Made by a program: the position numbers and the translations under genes
NCBI GenBank assembly: GCA_014898415.1
Contig: RCTD01000027.1
Location: forward strand, 496,001-560,000
Direction of reading: 5' to 3'
DNA length: 64,000 nucleotides
DNA from: Stromatinia cepivora
Lineage: Eukaryota; Ascomycota; Leotiomycetes; Helotiales; Sclerotiniaceae
Shown here: in pieces, positions 27,297 to 40,694 of the stretch
Layout of the letters: each line of letters starts with the position of its first letter
Position numbering within the stretch: the stretch's first letter is position 1
Notes under the pieces: model-generated
Databases searched by the model: none
Told to the model about the DNA's origin: nothing
Seen by the model: only the letters and a program-made list of their open reading frames with translations

Positions 27297-30200
27297 ATAT
27301 TAAATTTAAAGATTAAAAGAGAATAATAGGATTTGTAATTTGCTGTAAAATCGATAATCTTCCATAATTATTTATTAATAAATAATAATCTATTAATAAA
27401 AAATATATATTTATATATATCTTTTCATATCTTTTATTATATTGAATTAAAAATATTTGTTTTCTTAAGATTTCAATAACATTTTATAAGATTATTATAA
27501 TAAATCTTTAAGATTTCTACTTTTATAATTCTATTTAATAATACAAAGATATATTCATTATAAATAAATAAATCATTGATATCGATTTTCTAAAATACAG
27601 TATCTCTAATAGAATTATATTATTGTTTTAAATATTTTTGGTTCTTTATAAAATTATTACGTTTTTGAAATTATAATAAAGTATTTTTTATCAATTCCAA
27701 TATTGATTCAAATATTAATTAATATATTAATTATTCAATATAATATCGATTATTTATAATTAATTTCTATTAACAATTTAATAAAATTATTTAAAAATAA
27801 ATTATATCTTTTTTTTGAAAAATATTAGTAATATTTTGTATAGATTTTGTTTTTTTAATAAAAAAAAAGATCATAATTATTATTATTATTATATTCTTTA
27901 ATTTATTTTATAATATAAATAATTTTTTCTTGATATTATTTATATAATAAAATTATTTTAATAAATTATCAATAGAATTTAATCACCCCGACCGATATAT
28001 AATAATAAAGTTTTAAATTATTAAGATTTTAATTCAATATATTTATTAATTATTAAATACTTTTATATTTATAAAATATTGAAAATTATTATAATCTATT
28101 TCAATCATAATAATATATCAATTATTTGTAATATATTATTGTTATTATATAAAAGCTATATATATAATTAACAATTCCTAATTATATATAAAAAATACCT
28201 TTATTCAATAAAAATGAATTTTCTTGAATAAAAAACAATAAGATATCAATATATTATTATAAAATTATTATTATTCTTTGAAAATAATCATAAAAATATA
28301 TAATCTAAAACGAATTCAGAAATATTTGTTTCTAAAAGTATATAAAAAAACAGATCAAAATATCGAAATAAAAATATTATAATAAAAATCTTTTTCAAAA
28401 TATTAAAAACTTTTTGGACCTTATTTATTCATTTGAATTCTAATACAATTTTTCCTTTTTTAATATTTTATAATAAACTAATTAATCTATAAATTATTTA
28501 TATATATAAAGAAATAATCGATAATAAAAATTTATAAAATTCAAAAAAACTTGAATTTTATAAATAGATATCGATAATGATCATTCAATAATGATTTTAA
28601 TTTTATCAAATTTTATAATAATACTTTTATTAAAAATAATGAAATCTAGAAATTCTATTTCTTATATATAAAATATAAATTTTTTAAATTTCGTATAGAA
28701 TTTATATTCTAAAAATCTTTAAAAAAAAATTTATTTTTTTATTTTTTTTAAAAAAAATTTTCATTTAAATATATAATACAAATATTATCAATTAATCTAA
28801 TAAATATTTGAAATATTATAAGAGTATTAATTAACTCAAATAAGATAATCAGATATTCAAATTGATTATGATATATACAAAATATTTATATTTATTTTTT
28901 ATTTTCGTATATATATATTCGATAATAAATATTCTTGAAATCGAATTTCGTAAATAATATATTCTATTTTAAACAATTTAAAGAATCATTAATTAGAAGT
29001 AATAATATTCAATTTTTTTTATAATATAATTGAAACTCATTAGTAATAATCGATATATAATCAATAATCGTTATCTTTTTTGAAACAAATATAATCGAAA
29101 TATTGATGAAATTGATTAAATAATGAATCTCATCCTTTTTTCAATATTTATTAAAATATTTTTGAAAGATAATTAATTCTTTGTTTGAAAAAGTATAAAT
29201 GAATCTCTAAAAAGATATAATATTAGATTTTAGATTAATATAATATTTTATCAAATAATAATTGAAAAATAAATTATTTTCGTTTTCAAAAATATCATTG
29301 AAGATATTAAAACAAGAATTTATTGAATCTTTAACAAAAATTAAATAAAATATCGATTTCTTGATAATAAAATATATAATATAATTTTAGTTTCTTTATT
29401 TTAATATAATTCTTTAATAATAAAAATATCCAAATTCTTTAATATAAAACAAAAATAAAATAATATCGATTTTCAATTGATATTTAAATTTATATTTTAT
29501 ATTTAAGAAAATTCAAAAATTGTATTAATATCGAATAAATCAAAAATAACAATAATAAATTGATGTATATATATTCTTTTCATATTTTGATTATTGATCA
29601 TTTTTATTATAAAATAATAATTATTATAAAATAATAATTATTATAAAATAATATAATCTTATTATTAAATAATATTAAAAAAATATTTTTTTCTAATTTA
29701 GCATTTCAATTTTGTTCGATATATCTAATTTATTAAACAATATTAATTTAAATTTTTGAATCAATAAAGTATCAAAACTTTATTATTAATTTTAAAGTTT
29801 ATTTTGATAATTAATATAATACATTCCTTTTTTTGAATCTAAAATTATAAAGATAATTAAAATTATTATTAGATTTGATTGTTTTTTAGATTATTCGATT
29901 TCGAAGAATATATGAATTGATGATTAATTATATAAATTATAAAATGATTTATATTAATATAAAGATTAATATATAAAATAAAATGATATTTCAAATATTA
30001 ATAACGAAAACAAATAAATTCTTTTTATAAATATTTATTCAAAATATTTTTATTTATCTTTTCTTTTCAAAAAGATTTGAAATAAAATGATCAAAATTAT
30101 TTATAGAATTCTAATATACCATTATATCGTTATTTAAATTATATATAAAGAATTAAATAAAAATATTGATTTAATTATACTGAATTATATCCTTATTTTG

Positions 30201-30360
30201 TTTATAAAATAATTCAATGATATCTATTTATCAATATATTTTATTTCTATTTTTTAAACAATAAATCTATTTTATTAATTCATTTCTAATTTTCAATTAT
30301 TAAAATGATTTAGAAATCGTTTTTGTAATATATAAAAAGAGTTTTTTAATAAAAGATTTT

Positions 30361-31149
30361 TTTTTGGAATATTTTTTGTTTTTGTTTCGGTTTCCTTTTT
30401 CAAATTATTAAAATATATTATAAAATTCTTTATATTTTAATAAAATTATTATTTAATATAAATAATATATTGAATAATAAAGAATTATCAATTATCTTTA
30501 TTTAAAATAAAACTATATATATATTCCTTGAATTATTTTCATAATATATAAATATTATTTATTTTTTATATTATTATCAAATCATTAATAATTAATTTTG
30601 AAAATATTAAATAATATAATTCATTTTCTTTTCATTAATTAGAAAATAATATTTGTTATTATTCCGAAATATAAGTTTTATTTGAAAAAAGAAATCCTTC
30701 ATTTTTGTTATATTAAAATCTTTATAAAATAAATTTTTTGGAAATTTTCAAAATCTTTTTTAAAAAACAAAATTATTATTAAATATCATTATCATTTTAT
30801 CAAAATTCATTATTAAAGGATTTAAATATATTCCTTTTTTATAAAAAATAAATAAAAATCTTTTCAATTTATTATTGATTTATTATTTTGTAAACTTTGA
30901 ATTTTTTTTTTCATTTTCAAATTGTTATATTAATTTTATTTCAAATTGAATAATAAATTAATAATTAAATATAAAATATATTATCATCGATTTCATTTTT
31001 ATTTTTAAAATTATTCTTAATTTGATTTCGAAAAATATTTTGATTAATTGAAAGATTTAGAATTCTTTTTATTTTAATTATTATAATTTTAATAATATAT
31101 TAAAAGCAATTAATTAACAAATTATTTTTCCAAAAAAATAATACAAAAT
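30361..31149. other. AT-rich stretch, no gene seen
   Basis: Unrelated to the flanking element copies as far as I can see. No repeat partner in this window was found by eye. Confidence 0.45.
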
Positions 31150-31318
31150 ATTATAAGAATTATAAATAACGGGGGATCAGTCAGTTTTAATTTAATTATA
31201 AAACTTTTTATTATTGTTTTTAAAAAAAAATTATTCTTTTTTGAAAATTAATTAATAAATAATATCGAAATGATAATTCTTAAGATCAATATATTATATA
31301 AAAAAAAGTTTATTATCG
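31150..31318 (+). repeat. Outer-end fragment (R1) of a long-TIR element
   Basis: ATAAATAACGGGGGATCAG and the next 150 bases follow the outer end of the family (compare 33780-33930), then stop abruptly at the start of inverted copy E. The GGGGG run is absent from other copies. Confidence 0.55.
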
Positions 31319-31319
31319 A

Positions 31320-33769
31320 TATTTATAAAATATTTGTTCGATTTTTAACATATAAATTTTTTATATATAAGAAATAAAATTCCTAGATTATATTGTTTTT
31401 AATAAAAATGTTATCATAGAATTTAATAAAATTAAGATTATTATTAAATAATTGTTATTGATATTTATTTATGAAATTCAAGTTTTTTTAAATTTTGTAA
31501 ACTTTTATTATCGATTTATTATTATATATATATAAATAATTTATAAATTAATTAATTTATTATAGAATATTAAAAAAGAAAAAATTATATTAAAACCCAA
31601 ATGAATAAATAAAGTTCAAAAAGCTTTTGATATTTTAAAAAAGATCTTTATTATAATATTATTATTTTAATATTTTAATTTGTTTTTTTATATACTTTTA
31701 AATTCATTTTAAATTATATATTTTCATAATTACTTTCAAAAAACAATAATGATTTTATAATAATATTTTATTATTTTTTATTCAAAAAATTTATTTTTTT
31801 AATAAAAGTATTTTATATATAATCAAATTTTTTTAATTATATATATAATATTTATTCAATAATAATATTTTCTTATAAATAATTGATATATTATTATAAT
31901 TAAAATATATAATAATAATATTCAATACTTTATAAATACAAAAATATTTAATAATTAATAAATATATTCAATCGAAATCTTAATGATTTATAAATTTGTT
32001 GTGATATGTCGATTGGGAAAATTATATTAAAAATATCAATAATATTGATGAAATATTATTTATATTTTAAAATAAATTGAAAAATATAATAATAATAATA
32101 ATAATTACAATCTTTTTTTTTTTTTACTCAAAAACAAAACCTTTATAAATCTTTATTAATATTTTTTAGAAAAAATATATAATTTATTTATGAATAATTC
32201 TATTAAATTATTAATAAAAATTAATTATAAATAATCGATATTATATCAAATAATTAATATATTAATCAAGATTAAAATAATATTCAAATTAATATTAAAA
32301 TTAATAAAAAGTATTTTATTATAATTTCAAAAAAGTATTTGAAATAATAATATAATTTTATTAAAAATATTATATTTTGAAAAATCGATATCAATAATTT
32401 ATCCATTTATAATAAATATATCTTTATAAAAATCGAAATCTTAAAGATTTATTATAATAATTCTATAAAAAATTATTAAAATATTAAAAAATAAAAAAGA
32501 CTCTGAAAAACAAATATTATTAATTTAATATCATGAAAAGTGAAAAAGAATATATATAAATATAAATTATTTATCAATAAATAACTATAAAATATTATCA
32601 ATTTTATAATGAATTATAAATCTTATTATTCTTTTTTGGTTTTTGAAAAGAAATAATAATAGATTTTATTATAAATATATTTTTTTCAAAAATAAATAAA
32701 TATTGTTTTTATTATTATTACTAGATTTATAAAATTTGTTTGATATATCTCAAAAAATAAAAAAATAATTTTATTCGAATTAATAAAGATTTTGCTTTGA
32801 TATATTTTTAAGGATTTTGATATATCAAAAAAAATAATATCAAATCGAGAATAATAATTTATAAATTAATTTTAAGGAAATTAATTTTTTTATTAAAGAA
32901 TATATTATAAATTATTGATAATATTCTATTTATAAATTGATAATTAAATAAAACTATAAAAATAAAATAATCAAATATTATTATTTTTATAATATAATAT
33001 AATATAATATAATATAATATAATATAATATAATATAATATAATATAATATAATATAATATAATATAATATAATATAATATAATATAATATAATATAATAT
33101 AATATAATATAATATAATATAATATAATATAATAATATCAATAAAATATTTTTTAAGATAATATAAAAATATCCATTTATATTTAATTATATCAATAAGA
33201 ATATTGATATTGAAAAAAAGATATTTATTAAATAAAAATATATAGAATCGTTAAATCTGGAAAAAACAAAATTAACAGAAATTTGAAATAAATTAATAAA
33301 GAAAAGATTGAACAATAACAAAAAAGATTTATTTTAGTGATTTTATATCCATAATATAATTTTATTTAATATTAGAAGTATTAAACAATTATAATTCAAA
33401 AAGAAATTCTTTGATTATTTTATAAATTCTTTTATTTTTATCAATATTATAAATAATAAATAAATATATAAATTAATATTTCTATTATTATATAAAATAT
33501 ATAATTTTTTTATATTTTATTATTTGAATTATAATTCAAATACAAAAACATTATCGATTTTTTATCTTCTAAAAAAATTAAAGAATATGTAAAATATAAA
33601 ATAGAAAAAATATTAGTTCATAAAGAAAAAATAAAGAATATAATATTTAATATAATAGAAAAATTATTAATTAATGAAAGATATATAGAAAATTTCATAA
33701 AATTTAATATATATCAAAAGATATTTGGAAAATTACAAAAAGGAAAATATATTATTAATATAATAATTG
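31320..33769 (-). mobile_element. Long-TIR element, inverted internal copy E (fragment)
   Basis: The reverse complement of the internal part of copies A to D, including the (ATTAT)n tract, here (AATAT)28. The right edge is the insertion point of copy D. Near 33535-33768 a 78-codon stop-free frame on the plus strand reads KIKEYVKYKIEKILVHKEKI. The equivalent minus-strand frame in copies A and D is legible but broken by indels. Confidence 0.62.
32991..33130. repeat. (AATAT)28 pentanucleotide tract in copy E
   Basis: Twenty-eight perfect units. It is the inverted counterpart of the (ATTAT)35 tract of copy A and lies at the same relative place in the element. Confidence 0.97.
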
Positions 33770-34660
33770 TAAAAATCACGAATAACAAAGAATCAATTAG
33801 TCTCAATTTGATTATAAAACTTTTCATTATTCATTTTATAAAGGAAATCACTCTTTTTTTAAGCTTAATTGATAAACAATATCAAAACAACGATCTTCAT
33901 TATTGATATATTTTACAAAAAGAATTTCTTTAAATCCTGAAAATAACAAATAGTATATTATTATCTCTACATTTAAACCCTACTCACAAATCATACCTAT
34001 CTAGTCCTAAACCTAAATTGATGATTATAATAAAACCCTCTTTTTCTGAATTTTACTTTTGAAAAACTTATTGATTATTATATTATATATAGAATTATAA
34101 TTTTCTATTGAAAAGCTATATATATATCCCTAATATATAATTTATTATATATAATAAATAAAAAGATAAATAATGACAAAAACAATATATAATATACTTT
34201 TGAAAAATTATATAAATCTTTCGGGATTTTATTTTGAATTTTTTATAGTTTTTTATTATAAATATAATATCATATTCTAAAATCATTTCCATTTTCTTCG
34301 ATATATCTCAATTATTCTTTGAATTGATAGTATATTCAATTTGTATACTTCTATAATTTATATATCTTATATAATTTATTCTAATAATACAAAATCTTTA
34401 TTTGAAAACGAAATAATAAACGACAAATGCTTTTTTCCAAAAAAAACCAGATCTTATATATATCGAATATATTCGAAAGAAGAAATTTTATATAATATTA
34501 TTAAAGGAAATTAAGTTTTCGATAAATCGATTATTACAATTATATTACGAATAATAAATAACCAAAATTGATTTGTTCAAGAAAATTATATTTTCAAAGA
34601 AATTGAAAGGTTAATAAACTAAATTCATATAAAGAATAAAGATTTTTCTTTACAAATAAA
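33770..34660 (+). repeat. Left inverted terminal repeat of copy D
   Basis: It pairs in inverted orientation with 39822-40476 plus 42150-42396. Matching landmarks include CGAATATATTCGA, TTTATATAATATTATTAAAG and the GGGATTTTATTTTGAATTTT block. The differences are mainly transitions. Confidence 0.7.
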
Positions 34661-35260
34661 AAAAACACAATCTGATATAATCATTTTATAATATAAAGAA
34701 AATTATATTAATTTTGAATATATTAATAAAGAAATTAATGAAATTCATAAAGATATATATAAATCTATAATATTATATTATCAATATATTTAATACAATT
34801 TATCATCTTTTTTATGAATATTTTTATAATTATATTAAAAATCTATAGATAAATTAATAAATGAAAATGAATTGAAGGATATTATCAATAAAAAGAATAA
34901 AAAGAAGATCTTCAAAACTTTTCCAATTCAATTTAAACCATTAAAATCCATTTATACTTTATTAACAAAACTAACAAATCGAAAAGTAATTAAAAACAAA
35001 ACCAAAAATACTTAAAATATTAATAATATATTAATAAAGAAATCATAGATTCCTGTATTTTGAATAATTAAAACACAATTTATCGAAAAACTTTTAAAAC
35101 CAATTTCTATTAAAAAAAAATCAGAATTATTTGAATCTTTAATAACAATAATAAGGATTTGAAATAATCTAATACAAAATTATTACATTTCAAAAGATTT
35201 AAAAAAGGAAAAACCCTTATAGGCTTTATATCTTTTCCATTTTCGATAACTTCTAATATA

Positions 35261-35760
35261 TTGATTTCAACTTCAAAAATAAATATAATATTATCGATCA
35301 AATATCGAAAAATATTTATAATTTTAACAAAATCAATAATATTTATAATAAAGAAAATAATAATCAAAACTGAAGATTTCGATTCTTTAAAGAATTTCAA
35401 TAATAATAAAATGAATATTATTCTAAATGAATATAATCAATTAATAAGAGAGTTTCTGGATTAATATAATAAATTGGATTTTGTTAATCAATAATTAGAT
35501 ATTATTAGATTTTTCGGATCTCAATTATAAAATATAAATAAATTTTCTTTTGTATCTATTTTTGTAATAATTCCAAAAATTATTTATTGGGATTCTATTA
35601 TCAAAGAATATATTCAACAAATATTCTATCAATCGATAGAATCAAATATTAATAAAGATTCGGATAATATAAATGAAGATAGATTATTAAAAAAAGAAAT
35701 ACGAAAATGAAGAAGATATAAATATTAAATAATAAGATAAAAATGATATCTTTTTAACGA
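35261..35760 (+). pseudogene. Degenerate frame of the long-TIR element, copy D
   Basis: Open from 35261 to 35464, then the same frame continues with TAA, TAA, TAA and finally TGA. The text includes EDFDSLKNFNNNKMNIILN, LDFVNQ, IIPKIIYWDSIIKEYIQQIF and NINEDRLLKKEIRK. Copies A, B and C show the same order with stops at different places. About 110 residues are alignable by eye. It is Lys, Ile and Asn rich, with no motif I recognise. It could be a structural or DNA-binding protein of the element. Confidence 0.55.
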
Positions 35761-38275
35761 TATATAGAAATAAGCAAATTAAATAAAGGTTTTTAAATAT
35801 AGGTATTATAAAATATAAATATAAGTATTTTTATGATATACTTCGATTAAACTATTTTGTAGTTTTTTGTTATTATTATATTAGTAGTATATTTTCCTTT
35901 TTATAATTTTCTAAATATTTTTTGATATATATTAAATTTCATAAAGCTTTCTATATATCTTTTATTAATTGATTATCTTCCTATTATATTAGATATTATA
36001 TTCTTTATCCTTTTTTTTTATAAATTAATATTTTTTGGATTTTATATTCTATATATTCTTCAATTTCTTTAAAAAAAACAAAGAATCAATAATATTTTTA
36101 TATTTGAATTATAATTTGAATAATAAAATATAAATGATATTATACATCTTATATAATAATAAAAATACTAATTTATATATTTATTTATAATATTGATAAT
36201 CATAAAAAGATCTATAAAACAATTAAAGAACTTTTTTTTGAATTATAATTATTTAATATTCTTAATATTGAATGTAATTATATTATTGATAAAAAATCGT
36301 TAAAATGAATCTTTCTTATTATTTTTCGATCTTTTCTTTATTGATTTATTCCAAATTTTTATTAGTTTTGCTCTTTTCAGATTCAATAATTCTATATATT
36401 CTTATATAATAAATATCTTCTTTTTGATATCAATATCCTCATTAATATAATTAAATATAAGTAAATATTTATATATTATTTTAAAAAATATTTTATTGAT
36501 TATATTATATTATATTATAAATGAATTCTATTAGAAATAACAATAATATTTAATTATTCTATTTTCAATTAATATAATAAATAATATAATAAATCAAATT
36601 TTAATTTTATTATTTTATTTAATTATCAATTTTTAAATAAAATATTATCAATAATTTATAATATATTCTTAAATAGAAAAACAAACTTTTCTAAAATTTA
36701 TTTGTATATTGTAATTTTCAATCTAATATTATTTCCTTTAATATATTGAAATCCTTGAAATTATATTGAAATAGAATTTTTATTAATTTGAATAAAATTA
36801 TTGTTTTATTAATTGAAATATATTAAGCAAATTTTGTAAATTTGTTGATAATAATAAGAATAATATTTTATATATATTTATTTATCTTTGAAAAAGATAA
36901 ATTTATGATAAAATCTATTTTTTTTTTCAAAAACTAAAAAAGAATAATAGGATTTATAATTTGTTATAAAGCTAATAATATTTTATAATTATTTATTAAT
37001 AAATAATATATATTCATATATACCTTTTTATATTTTTTATTATACTAGATCAGAAATACTTGTTTTTTAGAATCTTTAATATTTTCTTAATATTTCAATA
37101 ATCTTTTATAGAATTATAATAATGAATCTTTAAGATTTTGATCTTTATAATTTTATTTAATAATACAAAAATATATTTATTATAAATAAATAAATCATTA
37201 ATATTGATTTTTTAAAATATAATATTTCTAATAAAACTATATCTTTACTTTAAATATTCTTCATTCTTTATAAAATCATTATTTCTTTAAAACTATAATA
37301 AAATATTTTTTATCGATTTCAATATTGATTCGAATATTATTTTGTTGTTAATTGATATACTAATTATTCGATATAATATTGATTATTTGCAATTGGTTTT
37401 TATCAACAGTTTAATAGAATTATTTAAAAATAAATTATATTTTTCTTTTTGAAAAATATTAATAGCTTTTTATAAAAGTTCTATCTCTTTAATAAAGAAA
37501 TAAAAAATCGCAATTACTATTATTATATTTTATAATATAAATAATATTTTATTAATATCATTTATATTTTTGATATAATCAAATTGTTTTGATAAATTAT
37601 CAACAAAATTTAATTTTCCTAATTGATATATAATAATAAAATTATAAATTATTAAGATTTCGATTTAATATATTTATCAATTATTAAATAATTTTGTATT
37701 TATAAAATACTGAAGATTATTATAATTTATTTTGATTATAATAATATATTGATTATTTGTAATATAATATTGTCATTGAATAAAAGTTATATATATAATT
37801 AATAATTCCTGATTATATATAAAATATTTTTATTTGATAAAGATAAGCTTTCTTGAATAGAAAGTAATAAGATATTAATATATTATTATAAGATCATTAT
37901 TATTTCCTAAGAATAATTATAAAAATATATAATTTAGAATAAATTCAAAAGTATTTGTTTTTCAAAATATATAAAGAGATAGATCAAAATAATAATATTA
38001 TAATAAAAGCTTTTTTTAAAATATCAAAAGATTTTTAAGTTTTATTTGTTTATTTGAGTTTTAATATAGTTTTTCCTTTTTTGATATTTTATAATATATT
38101 AATTAATTTATAGATTATTTGTATATATATAATGATAAACTGATAATAGAAGTTTGTAAAATCTAAAAAAAACTTGGATTTTATGAATAGATATTGGTAA
38201 TGATTATTTGAAATATTGTAAGAATATTGATTAATTTAAATAATATAATCGAATATTTAAATTAATTATAATATA

Positions 38276-38703
38276 ACGTGGTTTATCATCATGTGGGCCA
38301 TATCATCATGTGGGCCACTTCAAAATACATCAAAATCAGCAGTTTTTTAATATTTATATTTAAATAACCAATCATTATTTTTTTCAAAAAATAATTTCTC
38401 TATAAAAATTAGAAATAAAATATTTATAATACTTTATCTTTTTATAAATATTTCGATTATAACTCAAAACTGTCACACTTTGCATTACAAAAACCTATTC
38501 TTTTGAATAACCTTTTTATTTATTTGAAATTTTTGAATTTTAATTAACTTTCATATTATTTATATAAACAAATATAATATTCAGAAAAAAGAATTAAATT
38601 ATATCGATAAATAAAGAAAGTGCACGGTTATGCACAGACGAATTTTGTATGTATTTTGAAGTGGCCCACATGATGATATGGCCCACATGATGATAAACCA
38701 CGT
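38276..38703. mobile_element. MITE with perfect 55-bp TIRs, TA target duplication
   Basis: 428 bp, flanked by TA (38274-38275 and 38704-38705). The first 55 bases (ACGTGGTTTATCATCATGTG and on) are the exact inverted complement of the last 55. Each TIR contains two direct copies of an ATCATCATGTGGGCCA word. There is no coding capacity. Copy B has the empty site near 21045 (AATTATAATATATATAAAAT), which fits a TA duplication exactly. The TIRs show no RIP decay, unlike the host element. Confidence 0.93.
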
Positions 38704-39821
38704 TATATAAAATACTATCTTTTATGTATTACTTTCGTATATATATATATATTCGATAATGGATATTCTTGAAATCGAATTTCGTAAAGAATATATTTTG
38801 TTATAAACGATTTAAAGATTTGTTAATTAAAGATAATAATATTCGACCTTTTTTATAATATAATTAAGACTTTAATAATCGATATATAATCAATAATTAT
38901 TGTTTTTCTTCAAAATAAATATAATCAGAATACTAATAGAATTGATTGAATAATGAATCTAATTCTTTTTTTTGATATTCATTAAAATACTTTTAAAAAA
39001 TAATTAATTTTCTTTTCGAAAGAATATAAATAAATCTTTAAAGGAATATAATAGTAATAAATCAATATATATATATATTCTTTTTGTATTTTGGCTATTA
39101 ATTATTTTTATTGCAAAGTAATGATTATTATATAATAATATAATATTATTATTAATCAATATTAAGGGGATATCTTTTTTTGGTTCAAGATTTCAATTCT
39201 ATTTGATATATCTAGTTTGTTGAATAATATTAATTTAAATTTCTGAATCGATAAAATATCGAAACTTTATTATTGTATTATTAATCTTAAAGTTTGTTTC
39301 AATAATTAATATAATATATTTCTTTTTTTGAGAATCCAAAATCATAAAAATTATTAAAATTATTATTGAGTTTGATTGTTTTTTAAATTATTCAATTTCA
39401 AAAGATATATAAGGTAATAATTAATTGTATAAATCCTTTTGCAATTTATATAAATATAAGGATTAATATATATAACAAAACGATATTTTGAATATTAATA
39501 ATAGAAATAAATGAATTCTTTTTATTAATATTCGTTTAGAATATTCTTATTTGTTTTTTCTTTTAAAAAAGATTTGGAATAAAGTAATCGAGATTATTTA
39601 TAGGATTTCAATATATTATTATATTATTATTTTGATTATATATAAAAAGTTTAATGAAGATATTAATTTGATTATATTAGATTATTTCCTTATTTTTGTT
39701 TACAAATCAATTTAATAATATCTATTTATCAATATATTTTATTTATATTTTCCAAATAATAAATCTACTTTATTAATTTATTCGAAATTCTTTTTGTAAT
39801 ATATAAAAAAAGTTTTAATAA

Positions 39822-40476
39822 AAGATATCTTTAATCTTTATATAAATTTTATTTATTAATCTTTCAATTTTTTCAAAAGTATAATTTCTTTAAATGAATC
39901 AATTTCGATTGTTTGTTATTTATAACGAAATTATAATAATTGATTTATTACAAGATTAACTTTCTTTAATAATATTATATAAAGTTTTTTCTGTCGAATA
40001 TATTCAATATATATAAAATTTAATTCTTTTAAAAAAAAGTATTTTTTATTCAATATTTCATTTTTAAATAAAGATTTTATATTATTATAATAAATTATAT
40101 ATTTAATATGACAAAAGTATATAAAATATATAAATTATAAAAATATCTAAACTAAATGTATTATTAATTTAAGGAATAATTCAAATATATTAAAGAAGAT
40201 GAAAATAATTCTGAAATATAATATTATATTTACAATAAGAAATTACAAAAGATTGAAAATAGGATTTCGAAGGATTTATATAATCCTTTAAAAATAGATT
40301 ATATATTGTTTTTTATTATTTATTTCTTTATTTATTATACAAAAATAATTATATATTAAAGATATATAACTTTCCAATGAGATATTATAACTTTATATAT
40401 AATATAACAATTAATAAGCTTTTCAAAAACAAAATCCAGAAAAAAAGAGCTTTATTATAATTATCAATCTAGATTT
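39822..40476 (-). repeat. Right inverted terminal repeat of copy D, inner part
   Basis: The reverse complement follows 33990-34660 in order. It is interrupted at 40476 by the gag-only element and continues at 42150. Confidence 0.68.
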
Positions 40477-40625
40477 TGTGACGAACCCAACAAGCGTTTA
40501 GAGATCAACCTTAGAATTAAAAGCTACAGAGCTAAAGAGAGTGTGCTACGAAGCTATATATATGATCGGCTCGAGCTTAGTACCGTACTAGCCCGATCGG
40601 ACGCGATCACGTGTATCTTGTGACA
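40477..40625 (-). repeat. 3' LTR of gag-only element 2 (149 bp)
   Basis: Direct copy of 42001-42149. It is less mutated, keeping CCCGATCGGACGCGATCACG intact. In the minus-strand sense it lies downstream of the poly-purine tract. Confidence 0.92.
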
Positions 40626-40694
40626 CTACCCCCCCCTTTTGAAGAGTTCGTCTCGAATTCACTTTAAATGAATGAATTAAGTACAAAATGATTA

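Larger units (their letters stand above)
24196..30360 (+). mobile_element. Long-TIR element, copy C (right end truncated)
   Basis: It starts at AAATAACAAAAAATCAATT and follows the same internal order as B and D, with a fold-back MITE relative inserted at about 26511-27296. Near 30300-30360 it reaches the beginning of the inner right inverted repeat (GTAATATATAAAAAGAG) and then breaks off into unrelated AT-rich sequence. Confidence 0.65.
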
